This document shows, in pieces, positions 23,143 through 34,600 of a stretch of 64,000 nt of DNA (position 1 is the first letter of the stretch; every line of letters starts with the position of its first letter). Below the pieces are notes generated by a model that worked only from the letters and a program-made list of their open reading frames with translations, ran no database searches and was not told the origin of the DNA. The DNA is from Cymodocea nodosa (taxonomy: Eukaryota; Streptophyta; Magnoliopsida; Alismatales; Cymodoceaceae): positions 9,501,001 to 9,565,000 of the forward strand of contig JAZBRI010000008.1 of NCBI GenBank assembly GCA_036874045.1. The letters run 5' to 3'. The position numbers and the translations under genes are program-made.

Positions 23143-23895
23143 TGTCAACATTAAAGTAACGACTTCTTATTACACTGATGAAAAACTTTTGGATGAGAAA
23201 GTTTATTTTGCAGGAAATTTTTCAGAGATCCAGAACTGATGATTAAAGAAAATTTGAAATATAAACATGGGTTAGAACATGTGTGTTTCGATGAAGAAAA
23301 AAGAAAGGACGTGGAGAAGTGGAAAACTAGTTGTGGTTAAACGTGAAGGATATGCATGAAATGAAAATACAGTATAAAAAGCATAGAATTCTCATTGATC
23401 AATTTATCCTTGCACACAAAATGAAAAATCTTTTCAAGGATCAAACCATCCCTGCACATCAAAAGAAAAATCCTTTTCAAGGATCAAAAACACCTTCTCG
23501 GGGAAAATCTCTCAAGTGGAAGAAAGTTCAGTGAAGCATAAAAAGGTAAGATTTTCGTCATTGAAGATTTGAAGTATCAGAAGAAAGCAAATTCGGTGAA
23601 GCATGAAAAGACAAGATATTCGTCACTGAAGAATTGCTTAAGAAAAAAAAGAAGAAGAAGAAAGATCTCAAACAGGGAGAAAAGTTTTAAATTCTGCAAA
23701 TTAGTTTTCTCTGTTTGTAGTTATAAAATTATTTAGATGATACATGGAATCGAAATATAATTGCATCTACAATTTCTGAGGAGAATTGAATTGTATATTG
23801 TAATTGAAACCTTGAATAAAAATGATTTTATAAAAACAATGTCTCGACTTGTTTTTGAGTTTTAAAGTTTCAAATATATTTCAGAAAATATTAAA
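23143..23895 (+). mobile_element. Copia-type LTR, plus strand, 3' end truncated
   Basis: Starts TGTCAACATTAAAG. It is the reverse-complement partner of 49672-50422. Shared blocks are 'ttattacactgatgaaaa', 'gagaaagtttattttg', 'gggttagaacatgtgtg', 'gaattgaattgtatattg' and 'tctcgacttgtttt'. The copy at 49672 ends with the copia signature caattcacccccctcttg (rc), which is missing here. Internally it has short direct repeats (cttttcaaggatcaaa, twice; gcataaaaaggtaag-like, twice). The open frame 23331-23534 is a by-product. Confidence 0.65.
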
Positions 23896-24932
23896 GACTA
23901 CTAAGATGACTGTACCTTTTAGAGACATTACAAGAGTTGTAGAACATATAAATTAATTAGAACAACAATTAGAAAATCTTTAGAAAGAAGTAGATAAACT
24001 TAGGAAGAAAGATTAAAATGTATTATTTATCTACTTATGCTGAAAAAAATATATATTTGTATGAAAATGTAAATTATTTATATATATAAATGTTTGAACA
24101 TCAGATATTTCTGAATTAATATTTATGAATGAATGATTTTAAGCTAAATTGAATATTATATAGTGGCTTAAAAATGTGTAAGACTATTTTAAAAGTTTTA
24201 TAATTTTATGAATAATGTGGATACATGCACGATGAATTGATAATATATATTTGCATACTGAAAAGTAAAATGTAATTTTTGCATAACAAGAAATGAACTG
24301 TAAGTTAAATATCCATGCGTAAATCCGAACACTACAATAATGTAATGTATTCAACTTTATTTAAGTTGATAAAATGCAAGAAAAAAATATAGAAGTTAAG
24401 ATGAGGAGTAAGTTTTTAGGAAAAAATTTGCTAAGTATTAACTCAATCAAGTCAATAATAAAACATAAGGTCACACCATTGAGTTATCTGTAACTCAACA
24501 AAGTTAATCCATGGAGTTAGCAAACATTAAATGAGGCTAGTCCATTGAGTTATCTATAATTCAACGAGGTTAGTTCGTGAAGTTAGCTTAACGGTTATTC
24601 TTTTCTCTACAAACGAAACTTCATGAGTTTAGTAGTTACTAAAATTTGAAATTAAAAGTGGAACACATATCTATAAAATAGGAACCATACTGCACATTAT
24701 AAGACTCATTCTTACAACAAGATTTATTTGCCTTATGGACGTGCATTATAAATATAGAACAAAAAGTTATTTACGAGTTACTAGCACTTGAGGAAAGAAA
24801 AGAAAATTCCTTGGGAAACTAGAAAGAGATGCAACTGATTCAACTTCATCTATCAACAACTATTTACTAAAAACAAAGCATCAGACTAGTATGTAATTAA
24901 TTTTCTACTATTTTACTTTATGTTAGGAGTTT
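23896..24932 (+). other. E1 leader region
   Basis: Untranslated region upstream of gag. From about 24240 to 24890 it aligns with 50590-51270, the stretch directly upstream of the F-box ORF of element B (shared: gcataacaagaaatgaactg-like, aacgaaacttcatgagttta-like, caacttcatct). It holds palindromes at 24478-24590. A GTATGT at 24889-24894 would be a good splice donor. A short broken frame at 23908-24015 (VPFRDITRVVEHIN..LEQQLENL..KEVDKLRKK) could be a coiled-coil remnant of unknown origin. Confidence 0.6.
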
Positions 24933-25968
24933 ATGAGCACATGGACTCGTTCTCCTAGTACTAAACGATTAGTAAGAACATCTACATAGGATTATTCAAC
25001 ACTAAGGCATACTGAAATATTTTCTAAATTGGACTTTAATGAAATCCTTAGGGGTGTAGTTAACCTTTCTTTAAAGGAGAATAAAGATATAGCTAGCTCT
25101 AGTAGAAAAAACATTAGGGGAAATTCTGTACCTTGAATTAATTGATGAACCTTCATGTATTTGATTGCCAAACTTTGAGAGAGATAGGTTTGAACTGAAA
25201 TCTAACTATATTAGTCAATTGCTACACTTTCATGGGTTAGAAAGAGAAGATGCATGTTTAGAATGAAAAAGTGCATATTATTAACGGTTAAATGATGGTT
25301 AATTGCATAATATTTAGCTTATCATATGAGAATTAAGCCATTATGTTATAATTGCACTGTTATATGCTTTAATTGAAGAATCTGCTTAATTTTGGGGAAT
25401 TAATGTTAATTTAGTACATCTATGAACTGTCGGTAAGTTGTAAGCTGTGAAATTCTTAAGTATCCGAATTTTTTGATAATTCGGACAGTTATGTTTAATA
25501 GACCGATCATGTCGAATAGTTATGTTTAAATTGCCGAGCAGTTATGTTTTGAAAGTTTCCTGAAGTTAACAACTGGTCGTTTCGTTGCATTAATTTCTCA
25601 TTTAGCTAAACATTAAGTTAACGTGTGTTTTTATTGAAAAGCATGATATGTTTTAAAGTTATATCTTCTATATCATGAACAGTGCACGTTTTGATAACTT
25701 GTTAAGTTAGTGAGTAAAAGAAGAGACGAACTCATTAAGTTAACATAACTAAACGTGTTGAGTTGCTATATTGAACACTAAGGCAACGCGTTAAGTTAAC
25801 GTTATATACTTAAGTTCTTATTTTTGCACGTGGTAAAATTCTTATTATAAAAACATTTGTTTATTACTGAATCGGTGAGTTAGCTGTAACTATCCGAAAA
25901 TGCATCTGAGCATCGGATAGTTAGACCTGTAACTCTCCGAAATGTTATTTTATGTTTAAACTGTTGTT

Positions 25969-25978
25969 GACACGTGTC
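25969..25978. promoter_or_regulatory. G-box palindrome in LTR A
   Basis: GACACGTGTC, a perfect palindrome and a classical bZIP/bHLH binding core. The same ten bases are in LTR B at 54120-54129. CACGTG also occurs in LTR C near 47388, in LTR D near 29514 and, reversed, near 56970. Its location upstream of the TATA box fits a U3 enhancer site. Confidence 0.5.
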
Positions 25979-26277
25979 GAGATCTGGTAGATTTACTTAA
26001 CTCGTTAAGTTAGCATAACTGTACGCGTTGAGTTACATGAATATACACTAAGGTAACGCGTTAGGTTAGCGGCTTATTTCTTTATTGCATGTATTTTATA
26101 GTTATTTTCCAAAATGCCACTATAGCGGTTGTAGGAACAAACAGTTGAAAGGAAAAACCACGTTTGCATGTATCACGCAGGAATTCAATCACGCAGGGAG
26201 AAAGAAATCATCGCCGTTGATCTGAAGGAAGGAAATCCAACCGATCATTCAAGCAGAAGTAGTTACTACTGAAGAAA

Positions 26278-26285
26278 TATAAAAG
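26278..26285 (+). promoter_or_regulatory. TATA box of LTR A
   Basis: TATAAAAG, about 1.02 kb inside the LTR. The same box sits at the same place in LTR C (47735-47742) and LTR D (29874-29881). In LTR B it is weaker (tataagaaa near 54692). It probably marks the U3/R border about 30 bp downstream. Confidence 0.55.
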
Positions 26286-28560
26286 AAAAGAAGAAAAAAA
26301 GGTGTGATCGATGGACGGCCAGTGTATACAGAGGAGAAGCACCGAGCCTTTTGCAGACAATATCAACGATTCTCCGAAGTATAACACCAACCATCGTTAT
26401 CACCACTATAATCACCAATCATTGGAGGTCTATGAGGATACTTGCCTAATATTGGGTCGATTCCGAGTCAAACACAGTACTTGACAACCATTGTGAGGAG
26501 TGATCGCGTCACGAGAAGGAAAGACATTTTCACCAAGCGCCAACTCATATTTCAGGAGATCGTAAAGCTTTTAGCCTTGGCTTCGGGTTGATGCCTGTAT
26601 GCTGAAGAGGAGATCATCTTGCAATTCTGAACTCGCGATTCTATAGGGAGAGGAGACAGAATTGTAAGTGGTTTAATTTTCAGTGGTGTAATCACGTTGC
26701 AAGTAATGTCGGAAGTATTTACTGTCAAGTGAGATTACTTTACATTTCACCTTTCGCCCATTTCCATGTTCACATCAAAACAAAAATACCAAAAACAATT
26801 TATCTTTGTTTGTATGTTGTATTTGAGTGTTGTATTATTTGTGTTGTATCGTAATTAATGTTATCTGTATCAGTTTTATGATTGTTTTATGTTAGTTTTA
26901 ATTTTACAGTTTACTGCAATTGGTTCGTACAAAAAACTTAAAGATTTTAATGGTGACTGTTTGAATCATCTGAATGTTAGTATTGCTTAATGATAAATCC
27001 AATGTTAACTAGCATTAAAAAGCTTAATTGATGTTATTTACAATCTGTGGAATCGCCCGATGGTTGGCCGAATTCCTTTGTAAATAGCAGTATTATAAAG
27101 AAGAGACAAGCTCGTGGAGTTAACTTAAGTCCACGAGGATAGTCCGTTGAGTTAGCAATAACTCAACGAACTTAGTCCGTTGAGTTAATTGTAACTCAAT
27201 GGAGTGCTTATTGAATATAAATTTGAATTGTTCACAATCAAACATTTCTTAAATTCGTAAGCAATTCCTTGTGGGATCGACTTATACTTGTACACTGATA
27301 CAATAGACACTGTGCACTTGCAGTTAAAGTACAAATTGGAATTAATATCTAAATTGTATTAAAGGTTGTTTGTTTACTTCTAAAAGAAAGAATAGGCATA
27401 AAGATAAATTAACTAAGTAAAAATAGAAGTAACAAATCCAAGTTTTTCTAGTGTAGTGCTAGGAAAACCCAAACAATGCCTATTATTTCCTTAGAGAATT
27501 TAATGAATTTGTCAAATGATGAAAATGTCAAACATGAGTATTAATGCTATTAAACCTAGATATATCCCTTTTGTTTTAAAAGACATTGCTAAGAGATGGT
27601 TATATACACTGTCGCCTAATTCAATTTCTACATGGACTAAATTTTACTCTATTTTTCTAGAAAAATATTATCTAACACACCAAATGATTAAAAAGAAAAA
27701 GGAAATATTAATGTGTAGCCAAAAACAAGGAGAATCATTCTAGAAATATTTTGAAAGATTTAAAGATTTACTAACTCAATGTCCACATCATGCAATGAGT
27801 AAAGTACAATTAATAGGTATAATTTATGAAGGCATAGATGTTTCAACCAAATCTTTATTAGAATCTACTTGTCATAATGGATTTTTAAAACTATGTAGTG
27901 AAGAAGCATGGGCATACTTAGAAAACTTTGCAAAAAGAACTACACAGTGGAAAAACTCAACTGAAGCTATTACAAATAAAAGAATATTACCAAAGGAAAT
28001 GCACGAAATAAATTCAAGCACTATGCTTGAAGTTAAATTAACTGAATTAACAAAGAAAATAGAAGAGTTATCATTAAATCAAAAGTTAGCAGAAAGGAAT
28101 GCAAATATTAATGACTTAAATATTATTTATGCTAGAAACCAGAAAAATAACTTTGGAAACTCTTATAGCTCTAATTAGAGAATCACCCGAACCTATCTTG
28201 GAGAAATAACAATTACTAAGGAGGAGAAAATATAAATGACAAAAATATATGTTATGAAGCATTAATTGAACAAGGATTTAGAATAGAGAAGTAAGAAAAG
28301 ATAATTCAACAATTAAACAATCATCTAGATCATGTATTTGGAAATATTGCCATTCAAAATTAAAATATGAATAGAAATATATACCCTAGACAGAAGGAAT
28401 CAATAGAAGTTAGACCTACTAGAGGATTGCCAATGCAAGCAGCACCTAACCCTATCAATAGAATTGTTAATGAAATTGATAACTCCTTTAGAAGGGAAAT
28501 TGAATGAAGTAGTATAATTGAAGCAGCTATGTATAATATAGTAAGTAGAAAAATATAAAA

Positions 28561-28719
28561 AGAAAAAAGTAAGTTTAATTATAATTAGTAATATCGTAGA
28601 GTTATTACTTAACTCAACGAACTTAGTCCGTTGAGTTATGACCTAACGCCATGAGGGTAAGTAGCTATGTTAATTTTATCTCTGCTAAATTTTGTTTATG
28701 TTATACATAATCACAACAG
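28561..28719 (+). other. E1 spacer between gag and F-box ORF
   Basis: Holds one palindrome (tactcaacgaac..gttgagtta type, 28600-28650) and ends in 'ataatcacaacag' immediately before the F-box ATG at 28720. This is a good 3' splice-site match, so the ORF may be expressed from a spliced RNA (inference). No pol sequence is present. Confidence 0.5.
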
Positions 28720-31674
28720 ATGAAATTACCACTAGATGCATTAAGGGAAGTACTAAGTAACTTATCAGCTAAAGATCTATGTAGAATGTGTTGTGTGTCA
28801 AAGGAAATTAAAGAATGTGTTAGAGAAAAATATTTTTATGGACTACAAGCTACAAAAATGACAAATATTAGAGATGGATTTTTATAGAAGACATTTAATT
28901 GTAGTTCAAATAGGTATGAATATCTGAATATGGAAGAAACTGCTAGAATTCCACCTAATACATTAGAAGGAATAGATCATATTATGGGGATGGATGAAGG
29001 ATTAATTGTTTACAAAACCAAAGTAAGGTATGCAATTCTATTACCCTATATTTTGATTAGAAATCCTATTACTAGAGAAGAATAGAATAAAATACTATTA
29101 TATTAATGGTTAAATCATAGTTAATTGCATAATATTTAGCTTATCATATAAGAATTAAGTCATTATGTTATAATTGCACTGTTATATACTTTAATGAAAG
29201 AATCTATATAATTTCAAGGAATTAGCGTTAATTAAGTATATTTCAGAACTGTCGGTGAATTACAAGCTTGTTAATTCTCAAGTATCCAAATTTTCTATTA
29301 TTTTAGAGAGTTATATTGTTGTACCAAACAGTTATGTTTTAAATGCTAAAGGAATATTTAGGTACACAATAACAACTCATTGAGTTACAGGTTTAAAGGT
29401 GTAAAAAGATCACATAAGAACTCGTTGAATTAGTGAGTAAAAACTGTAAGTTGTACATTTGTACTCGTTAAGTTAGAATTATGCATGTGTTGAATTTAAA
29501 TGTTTTACTATGTCACGTGAGCTGTACATGTTTAACTCATTAACTTAACATAATTATACACATTGAGTTACTTGAATATACACTAAGATAACACATTGTG
29601 TTAGTGTTATAATCTTATAAGTTATTTCTTTATTGCCATGTTTCATAGTTAAATCAATAAAGTAAGTCCAATGAGTTACACTAACTCCACGGACCTTTTA
29701 TTTTCTAATATGCCACTATAGCAATTGTGGAAACAAGAAATTCAAAGGAAAACCACAATTGCATGTACCACGTAGGAATTCACAAGTGGAATGAAGAATA
29801 AATCACCATCGTTGATATGAATGAAGGAAATCCAACCGATCATTTAAGAAGAAATAGTTACTACTGAAAGAAATATAAAAGACGAAGAAAAAGAGTGAGG
29901 AGGAAGGTGGAGAACTGCGTTAATTGCAGGAAACGTTAGAAATTCCTCGAAGTTCCACACCACCACTAAAATCACCAACCATCGGAGGTCTGTGAAGATA
30001 CTTTTTGGATGTTGGGTTGATTCTGAGCCAAACATGGTGACTGATAACTACTATGAGGAGTGATCGCATCGGAGGAAGGGAAGTCATTTTCACCAAGCAT
30101 CAACTCATCTCCTAGGAGATTGTAAAGCTTCTAACCTTGGTTTCGAGTTGATGCCAGTATGTTGAAGAGGAGATCATCTTACAATTCTTGGTTCACAATT
30201 CTATAGAGAGAGGAGGTAAGATTGTAAGTGATTAAGTTTTCAGTGGTATAATCACGTCGCATGTAGTGATGGAAGTTTTTACTGTCGATAGAGATTTTTA
30301 CATTTCACCTTTCACTTATCTTCAAGAACATATCAAAACAACAAATTATCTGTGTTTACATTTATTATTAAAATGTTGTATTGTTTGTTTTGTATCGTGA
30401 TTAATGTTATCATTGTCAGTATTGTGAATGTTTTATGTTTGTTTGATTTAGAAAATAGAAAATAGTTTTATTGTTTACTGAAACTAATTTGTTTCAAATA
30501 CTTAAAGATTTTAATAGATAGTGTTTGAAATATCTGAATGTTAGTGTTGCTTAATATAAATGTTAATGTTGAATGTTAGTGTTGCTTAATATAAATTCAT
30601 ATCTGAATGTTAGTGTTGCTTAATGCTTTCTGTGTTGAGTTAATTGTAACTCAATGGAGTGTTTAACTGAATGCATATAAACTCTAATATAAAAATCAGA
30701 ATAATATACAATTCTTACTCAATCTTTGTAAGATCGACTTGTACTTGCACATAAATACAATATACACTGTGTACTTGCAGTTAAAATATAAATTAGACTT
30801 AATATCTAATTTGTGTAAAAGGTTGTTTGTTTACTTCTATAAGAATTTATTAATATAAGCACAAAAATAAATCAAACAAGTTTTTCTAGCACTACCGTAT
30901 AGACAAGTTTTTGATTTAACTTTTCACACCTAAACAAGTATCAACTGAAAATTGTGGGTCAGCATTAACATTTTCTAATAAAAATTTGACCATTCCTGAA
31001 AAATTGTATTACTAGAGACTAACTAGAAATTGGGATGAGGATTTATGCTTAAGTGTGTATAATTTTCTAAATAGATCTTGGACTAAAAATACTATGATAT
31101 ATCTAGGACAGAAAGTATTAATTAACAACATACATGTCATATTTGATGGATATATATATCTAGTCATAGATATATCAGTTGCATTTAGATCTGATTTATA
31201 CATAATAAGCATAGATAGTTATGATGATGACTTTATAGAAATATTGCCTACACCTAGTGATATAGCTAAACCACCATCTGTAGAATATGATAAAATTTAA
31301 TTAGGAGTATGGTATAATGAACATGACATCCTACTTTATGTCTGATAAGATGGTGGGATGAACTGATGAAATTTCAAATATGGAATATGAAAGACCTAAA
31401 TGAATGGAAGTGGGAAGAGGAATATATTGAAATATATGTAGAAATAGAAGCAACTACATTATATTGGAATAGAAGAGGATCCCTTTCTGCATTTCAATTT
31501 ATTAATGGTAATACACTTTTATTTAGTATTGATAACATACTACAAGTTTACAAGTTAAAAAAGAGAGTAGAGTGCATTAAAATAGAATTAATAGCAAAAA
31601 GAATTATGCCTAAAAAGTTTGCTTAGAATGATACGTTTATTCCATTTGTTATAACTTTTCAATCATGTTCTTAA
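28720..31674 (+). pseudogene. F-box protein ORF, copy 1 (E1), split by solo LTR D
   Basis: N-terminal part 28720-29088: an F-box at residues 2-40 (KLPLDALREVLSNLSAKDLC, then CCVSKEIKECV), then NRYEYLNMEETARIPPN, IDHIMGMDEGLIVYK and YILIRNPIT. C-terminal part 30937-31674: NCGSALTFSNKN, DLCLSVYNFLNRSW, MIYLGQKVLINN, VIFDGYIYLVIDISVAF, WDELMKFQIWNMKDLNEWKW, and a final FQFINGNTLLFSIDNILQVY block like plant F-box-associated domains. F-box proteins normally bind SKP1 and choose targets for ubiquitin ligases. There is a frameshift near 31330. Nonsense codons at 28885, 31013 and 31624 are each TGG to TAG when compared with copy 2. The ORF lies between gag and the 3' polypurine region of the element, in sense orientation. 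Confidence 0.85.
29083..30936 (+). mobile_element. Solo LTR D, TGTTTAG family, inserted in F-box copy 1
   Basis: The left end has lost the TGT (tagaataaaatactattata); the right end is CCTAAACA at 30936. Comparison with F-box copy 2 shows that about ten codons of target are missing at the left junction, so a small deletion removed the target duplication. The interior follows LTR A, including TATA (29874-29881) and a CACGTG near 29514. A short direct triplication of 'gaatgttagtgttgcttaat' lies at 30535-30625. Confidence 0.85.
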
Positions 31675-33194
31675 ACTGTGATTTTGTACTTTTAATGTTG
31701 TGTACTCTGCATTTATTTTTAGAAAAGAAAGAAAAAATTTTAGTTTTTGTTTTATTTTATAAGAAAAAGAAAAGACAAAAAAAATAACAATCCAATTTGT
31801 TGGTATCTATTCTAGGAAACCAACTAGCTTGCTTGTGAGCCACCAAAGGCATAGGAGTCTGGCTTTCACACAAGACATTGATTTAACAATTTATGTTTTG
31901 TTGTTAAGTTGTTATTTTGTTATATATTCTGCTTTTATTTGTTAATGAAAAGTTTTTCAGAATCAAAAGTCGGAAGATATTGAAGGAGATATAAAAGAAC
32001 AAGGTATGTAATTGATTACTTATCCTGAATTTACATTTAAACATAGTTTGTGGAGTTATTCATTAACTCAACGAATTAAGTTCGTTGAGTTAGGTGCTAA
32101 GTCAACGAAACAATATTCACACCTGCTAACATTTACTATATTTACTGTAAATTTTTTACATTGAGGACAATGCAAAATGTAGGTATGGGGGGAGGTAATT
32201 AGATTAAATCTAAGTAATCTTGTTAATTAGAGGATTATGATGGTGCTGCAAATTTCTGTAGAAATTGAAATTTTTTTTTTATGAAATTGAAATTTTTAAT
32301 TGTAACTAACCAATAATTGAGACTATCAAATTTTTAAGAACTATAACTACTTGAATATTATATATAGTATCTTATGTTTTTGCTGAATTTTATGAGTTTA
32401 ATAGTTTCATGATTTTAAAAAGAAATCAAAATGCTTAATTGAAACTCAGTAAATTATCTGAAATCCTAAAAGTGCTGAAATGTTGATTTTTGGATTAAAT
32501 GAAATACATATGATCAATGATACATTTAATTTGATTGATTAAACCTGTAGAATGATTTATGTGTAAATCTTATTAAACTATAGAAAAAGTATGAGCTTAT
32601 TGATATGGATTCATGTTTTCAATAAATTATAGAAGTAGAATTATATGAGATTTGTGTTTTACTACATCTATATGAATGAAATATGTATATATACTATGTT
32701 GAAAAGAAAAAAAGGGAAAAAAGAGAAAAACTTTGAGAGTTTATTGATTTGTTTGATCACGAGCCTTTTGTACTTGAGCAGATAGGTATGTAAGTATTGT
32801 TGACTTAAAAAATGACTCTTTAAATCTGGCAACCTAAAATCCTGATCAGATCTGGGATTGTTGACTGAAAGCTCGATACATGGGTACATTAGAAAGCTCT
32901 TGTATGATTCAAGCTTTTCAAATTAACTTTTAAAGTACAAATATGCATATACTATTTTGAAAAGATAAAAGTTTTTTGTGAAATACAGATATCTTTTAAA
33001 TCTAGTATATTTTCTGTTATCTAAGATTACTGAAGTATGAATCTAGATTAGACTTTTGAAGTTATTTATTTGAGATACAATTCATTATTCTTCTTATTTT
33101 AATCACATTGAGTTGGATTATGTTTTGATTCGTATGTAGAAATTTATTCTGAAAATCATATTAGAAAATTCAGATCTTTGAAAAAGAAAATGAT
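31675..33194 (+). repeat. E1 3' internal region with conserved non-coding boxes
   Basis: Non-coding and AT-rich. Box 1 (31827-31857) contains gcttgtgagccaccaaaggc; it also occurs at 52580-52610 and, reversed, near 58684-58715 and 49221-49250. Box 2 is CATTGAGGACAATG at 32159-32172, followed by a purine run aggtatggggggagg, and is shared with 52840 and 6316. A palindrome lies at 32055-32105. The rest aligns with 52850-53420 and, reversed, with 57190-58400. The 3' end is joined directly to an LTR tail, so the polypurine tract and most of the 3' LTR are deleted. Confidence 0.7.
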
Positions 33195-33401
33195 AATATA
33201 ATTACCACATACAATATACATTGTACACTTACACACAAATACAATATATATTGTGCACTTGCAGTTAAAAATACAAATTAGACTTAATATCTAATTTGTG
33301 TGAAAGGTTTTTGTTTACTTCTAAAAGAATTTATTAATATAAGAATAAAAACAAATCAAACAAGTTTATGATTTAACTTTTCACAAACTAAACACCTTGG
33401 T
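33195..33401 (+). mobile_element. 3' LTR remnant of E1
   Basis: Only the last 207 bp of the LTR remain: 'ttgtgcacttgcagttaaaa', 'gtttacttctaaaag', 'cttttcacaaactaaaca'. It ends CTAAACA at 33401, the same terminus as LTR D. Confidence 0.8.
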
Positions 33402-34600
33402 AAGATTTAAAGCGCTTATTTTATTTGATGGAATCTGGAGGAGAAGGATTGAAGAAAGAGTTCAAGCAAAAATTAAGGTTAGATTACAATAGCATCACGA
33501 AGCAATTACAACACCAGTTGCAAGAGAAGAAGCTAAGGTTGGTCATTTGAGACTAGTAAATATGGAGCAAGCAATAAAATAAGAAAAGCTAGTACCTATG
33601 GCTCGAGTGCCTAGAGAACCTCTTTTTGTTGATTTGTTATCTGAAGAAGAAGAAGAGCAGACATAACTATTAAGAAGAAGAAAAGGAAAAGAAATAGTGT
33701 TTGAGGCTTAAGAAGAAATTAAATCTAAACTTATAGTATTTACAGTAGGGCATAAAGAGCTCATTTTTGTAGATTTACTATCAGAAGAAGAAGAAGATCA
33801 AGAGCAGGAGGAAAGAAGAGGAGAAAAATAGGCTGAAATTAGTTTGCAGCCTAAAGAATTGGAAAAAGAAGTTAGAGCAAAATATGTTGTACATGAGACT
33901 CTCTCCCAATCTACCATAGAATTAGAAAGAACAATAACAATGCAGATTAGTAGTGAAGAGGAAGAAGAAAGAGAAGAAGTTGAATAGAAAGAAAAGAAAT
34001 CAACAGATTCCTCTAAAGAGAATGAAACTCTTTAGGAACTTTTGGAGAAAATGCAAGATAAAAGTGTGGAAATTTCTGCAACCTCTCCACCACATTTCAA
34101 AACAAAAAGGAAAGAACTTTGGATTATTTGCAGCAATAAGTGCAATAATAAACTCATAAAATTGAAAAGAAAGTCAATAACAAATCCCTCTAGAGCAACA
34201 AATCCAAATGTTGAACCCAACAAAAGCAACTATTCTGAATGAAATTCATTTCTAGAGTTAGGAAGCTTATGATAAGTATTAAGAAATAAAGGGGTATGAT
34301 ATAGCTTATAGTAGGCTAGTAGATTGAACTAGAATAGATGATGTTAAAGAATTATTTGAATTCTAGGACTTACTACAATTTATTCCAAAAGTAAAAGTAC
34401 ATGCAGTTTATAAAAATTTAGTGCCCAATTTTTATGTGAACCTAAGGGAGGAAGAATAAAAATTATTTTCTAATGTGGAGGAAGTTAATATTCATATGAT
34501 AGTTGTAGTTTATATCAAGATTCAAAATCCTTATGAACATAAAACTATTATCATTGTAAAAAGCAAGAAAGCGCCCGTAGAGGTGTCTCTCATTTCTTAA
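33402..34600 (+). pseudogene. Acidic ORF of unknown function, second copy, plus strand
   Basis: A broken reading frame in three parts. Part one (about 33440-33670) is basic, then has AREEAKVGHLRLVNMEQ and LFVDLLSEEEEEQT; it matches 18362-17988 on the other strand. Part two (33700-34250) is strongly acidic and repeats the VDLLSEEEE block (33770-33800), with ISSEEEEEREEVE near 33950. Part three (about 34260-34600) reads EIKGYDIAYSRLVD, DVKELFEF, LLQFIPKVKVHAVYKNLVPN, FYVNLREEE. This resembles the 'putative plant transposon protein' domain of some gypsy gag-like ORFs, from memory and not tested. There are at least eight stops. It is probably an element-encoded protein; function unknown. Confidence 0.55.

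Larger units (their letters stand above)
25255..27475 (+). mobile_element. Solo LTR A, TGTTTAG family, 2221 bp, inserted in gag
   Basis: Termini TGTTTAG (25255) and CCAAACA (27475). Flanking 5-bp duplications are ATGCA (25250-25254) and ATGCC (27476-27480). The gag reading frame is continuous when the LTR and one duplication are removed, which fixes both boundaries. Contents in order: palindromic 'aactatccgaaa..catcggatagtt' words (25870-25940), a G-box palindrome GACACGTGTC (25969-25978), a TATA box near 26278, R-U5 sequence with 'cttcgggttgatgcc', three gttgagtta palindromes (27100-27210), and the U5 end 'cacttgcagttaaag'. It is one of the best-preserved LTRs here. Confidence 0.93.
24933..28560 (+). 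pseudogene. E1 gag, interrupted by solo LTR A
   Basis: Retrotransposon gag of the Athila/Tat type. Part one (24933-25254) starts MSTWTRSPSTKRLV and reaches ELKSNYISQLLHFHGLERED, at which point the LTR is inserted. Part two resumes at 27476 with LLFLREFNEF. The core follows: YIPFVLKDIAKRWLYTLSPN, FYSIFLEKYY, QKQGESF, then after one TAG KYFERFKDLLTQCPHHAMS, LIGIIYEGIDVSTKSLLE, and CSEEAWAYLENFAKRTTQWK. A coiled coil (LTELTKKIEELSLNQKLAE) lies at 28039-28095. The tail to about 28560 has no clear zinc knuckle. There are only a few stops, so it is a relatively young copy. No protease, RT or integrase follows, so E1 could move only with proteins from another element. Confidence 0.85.
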
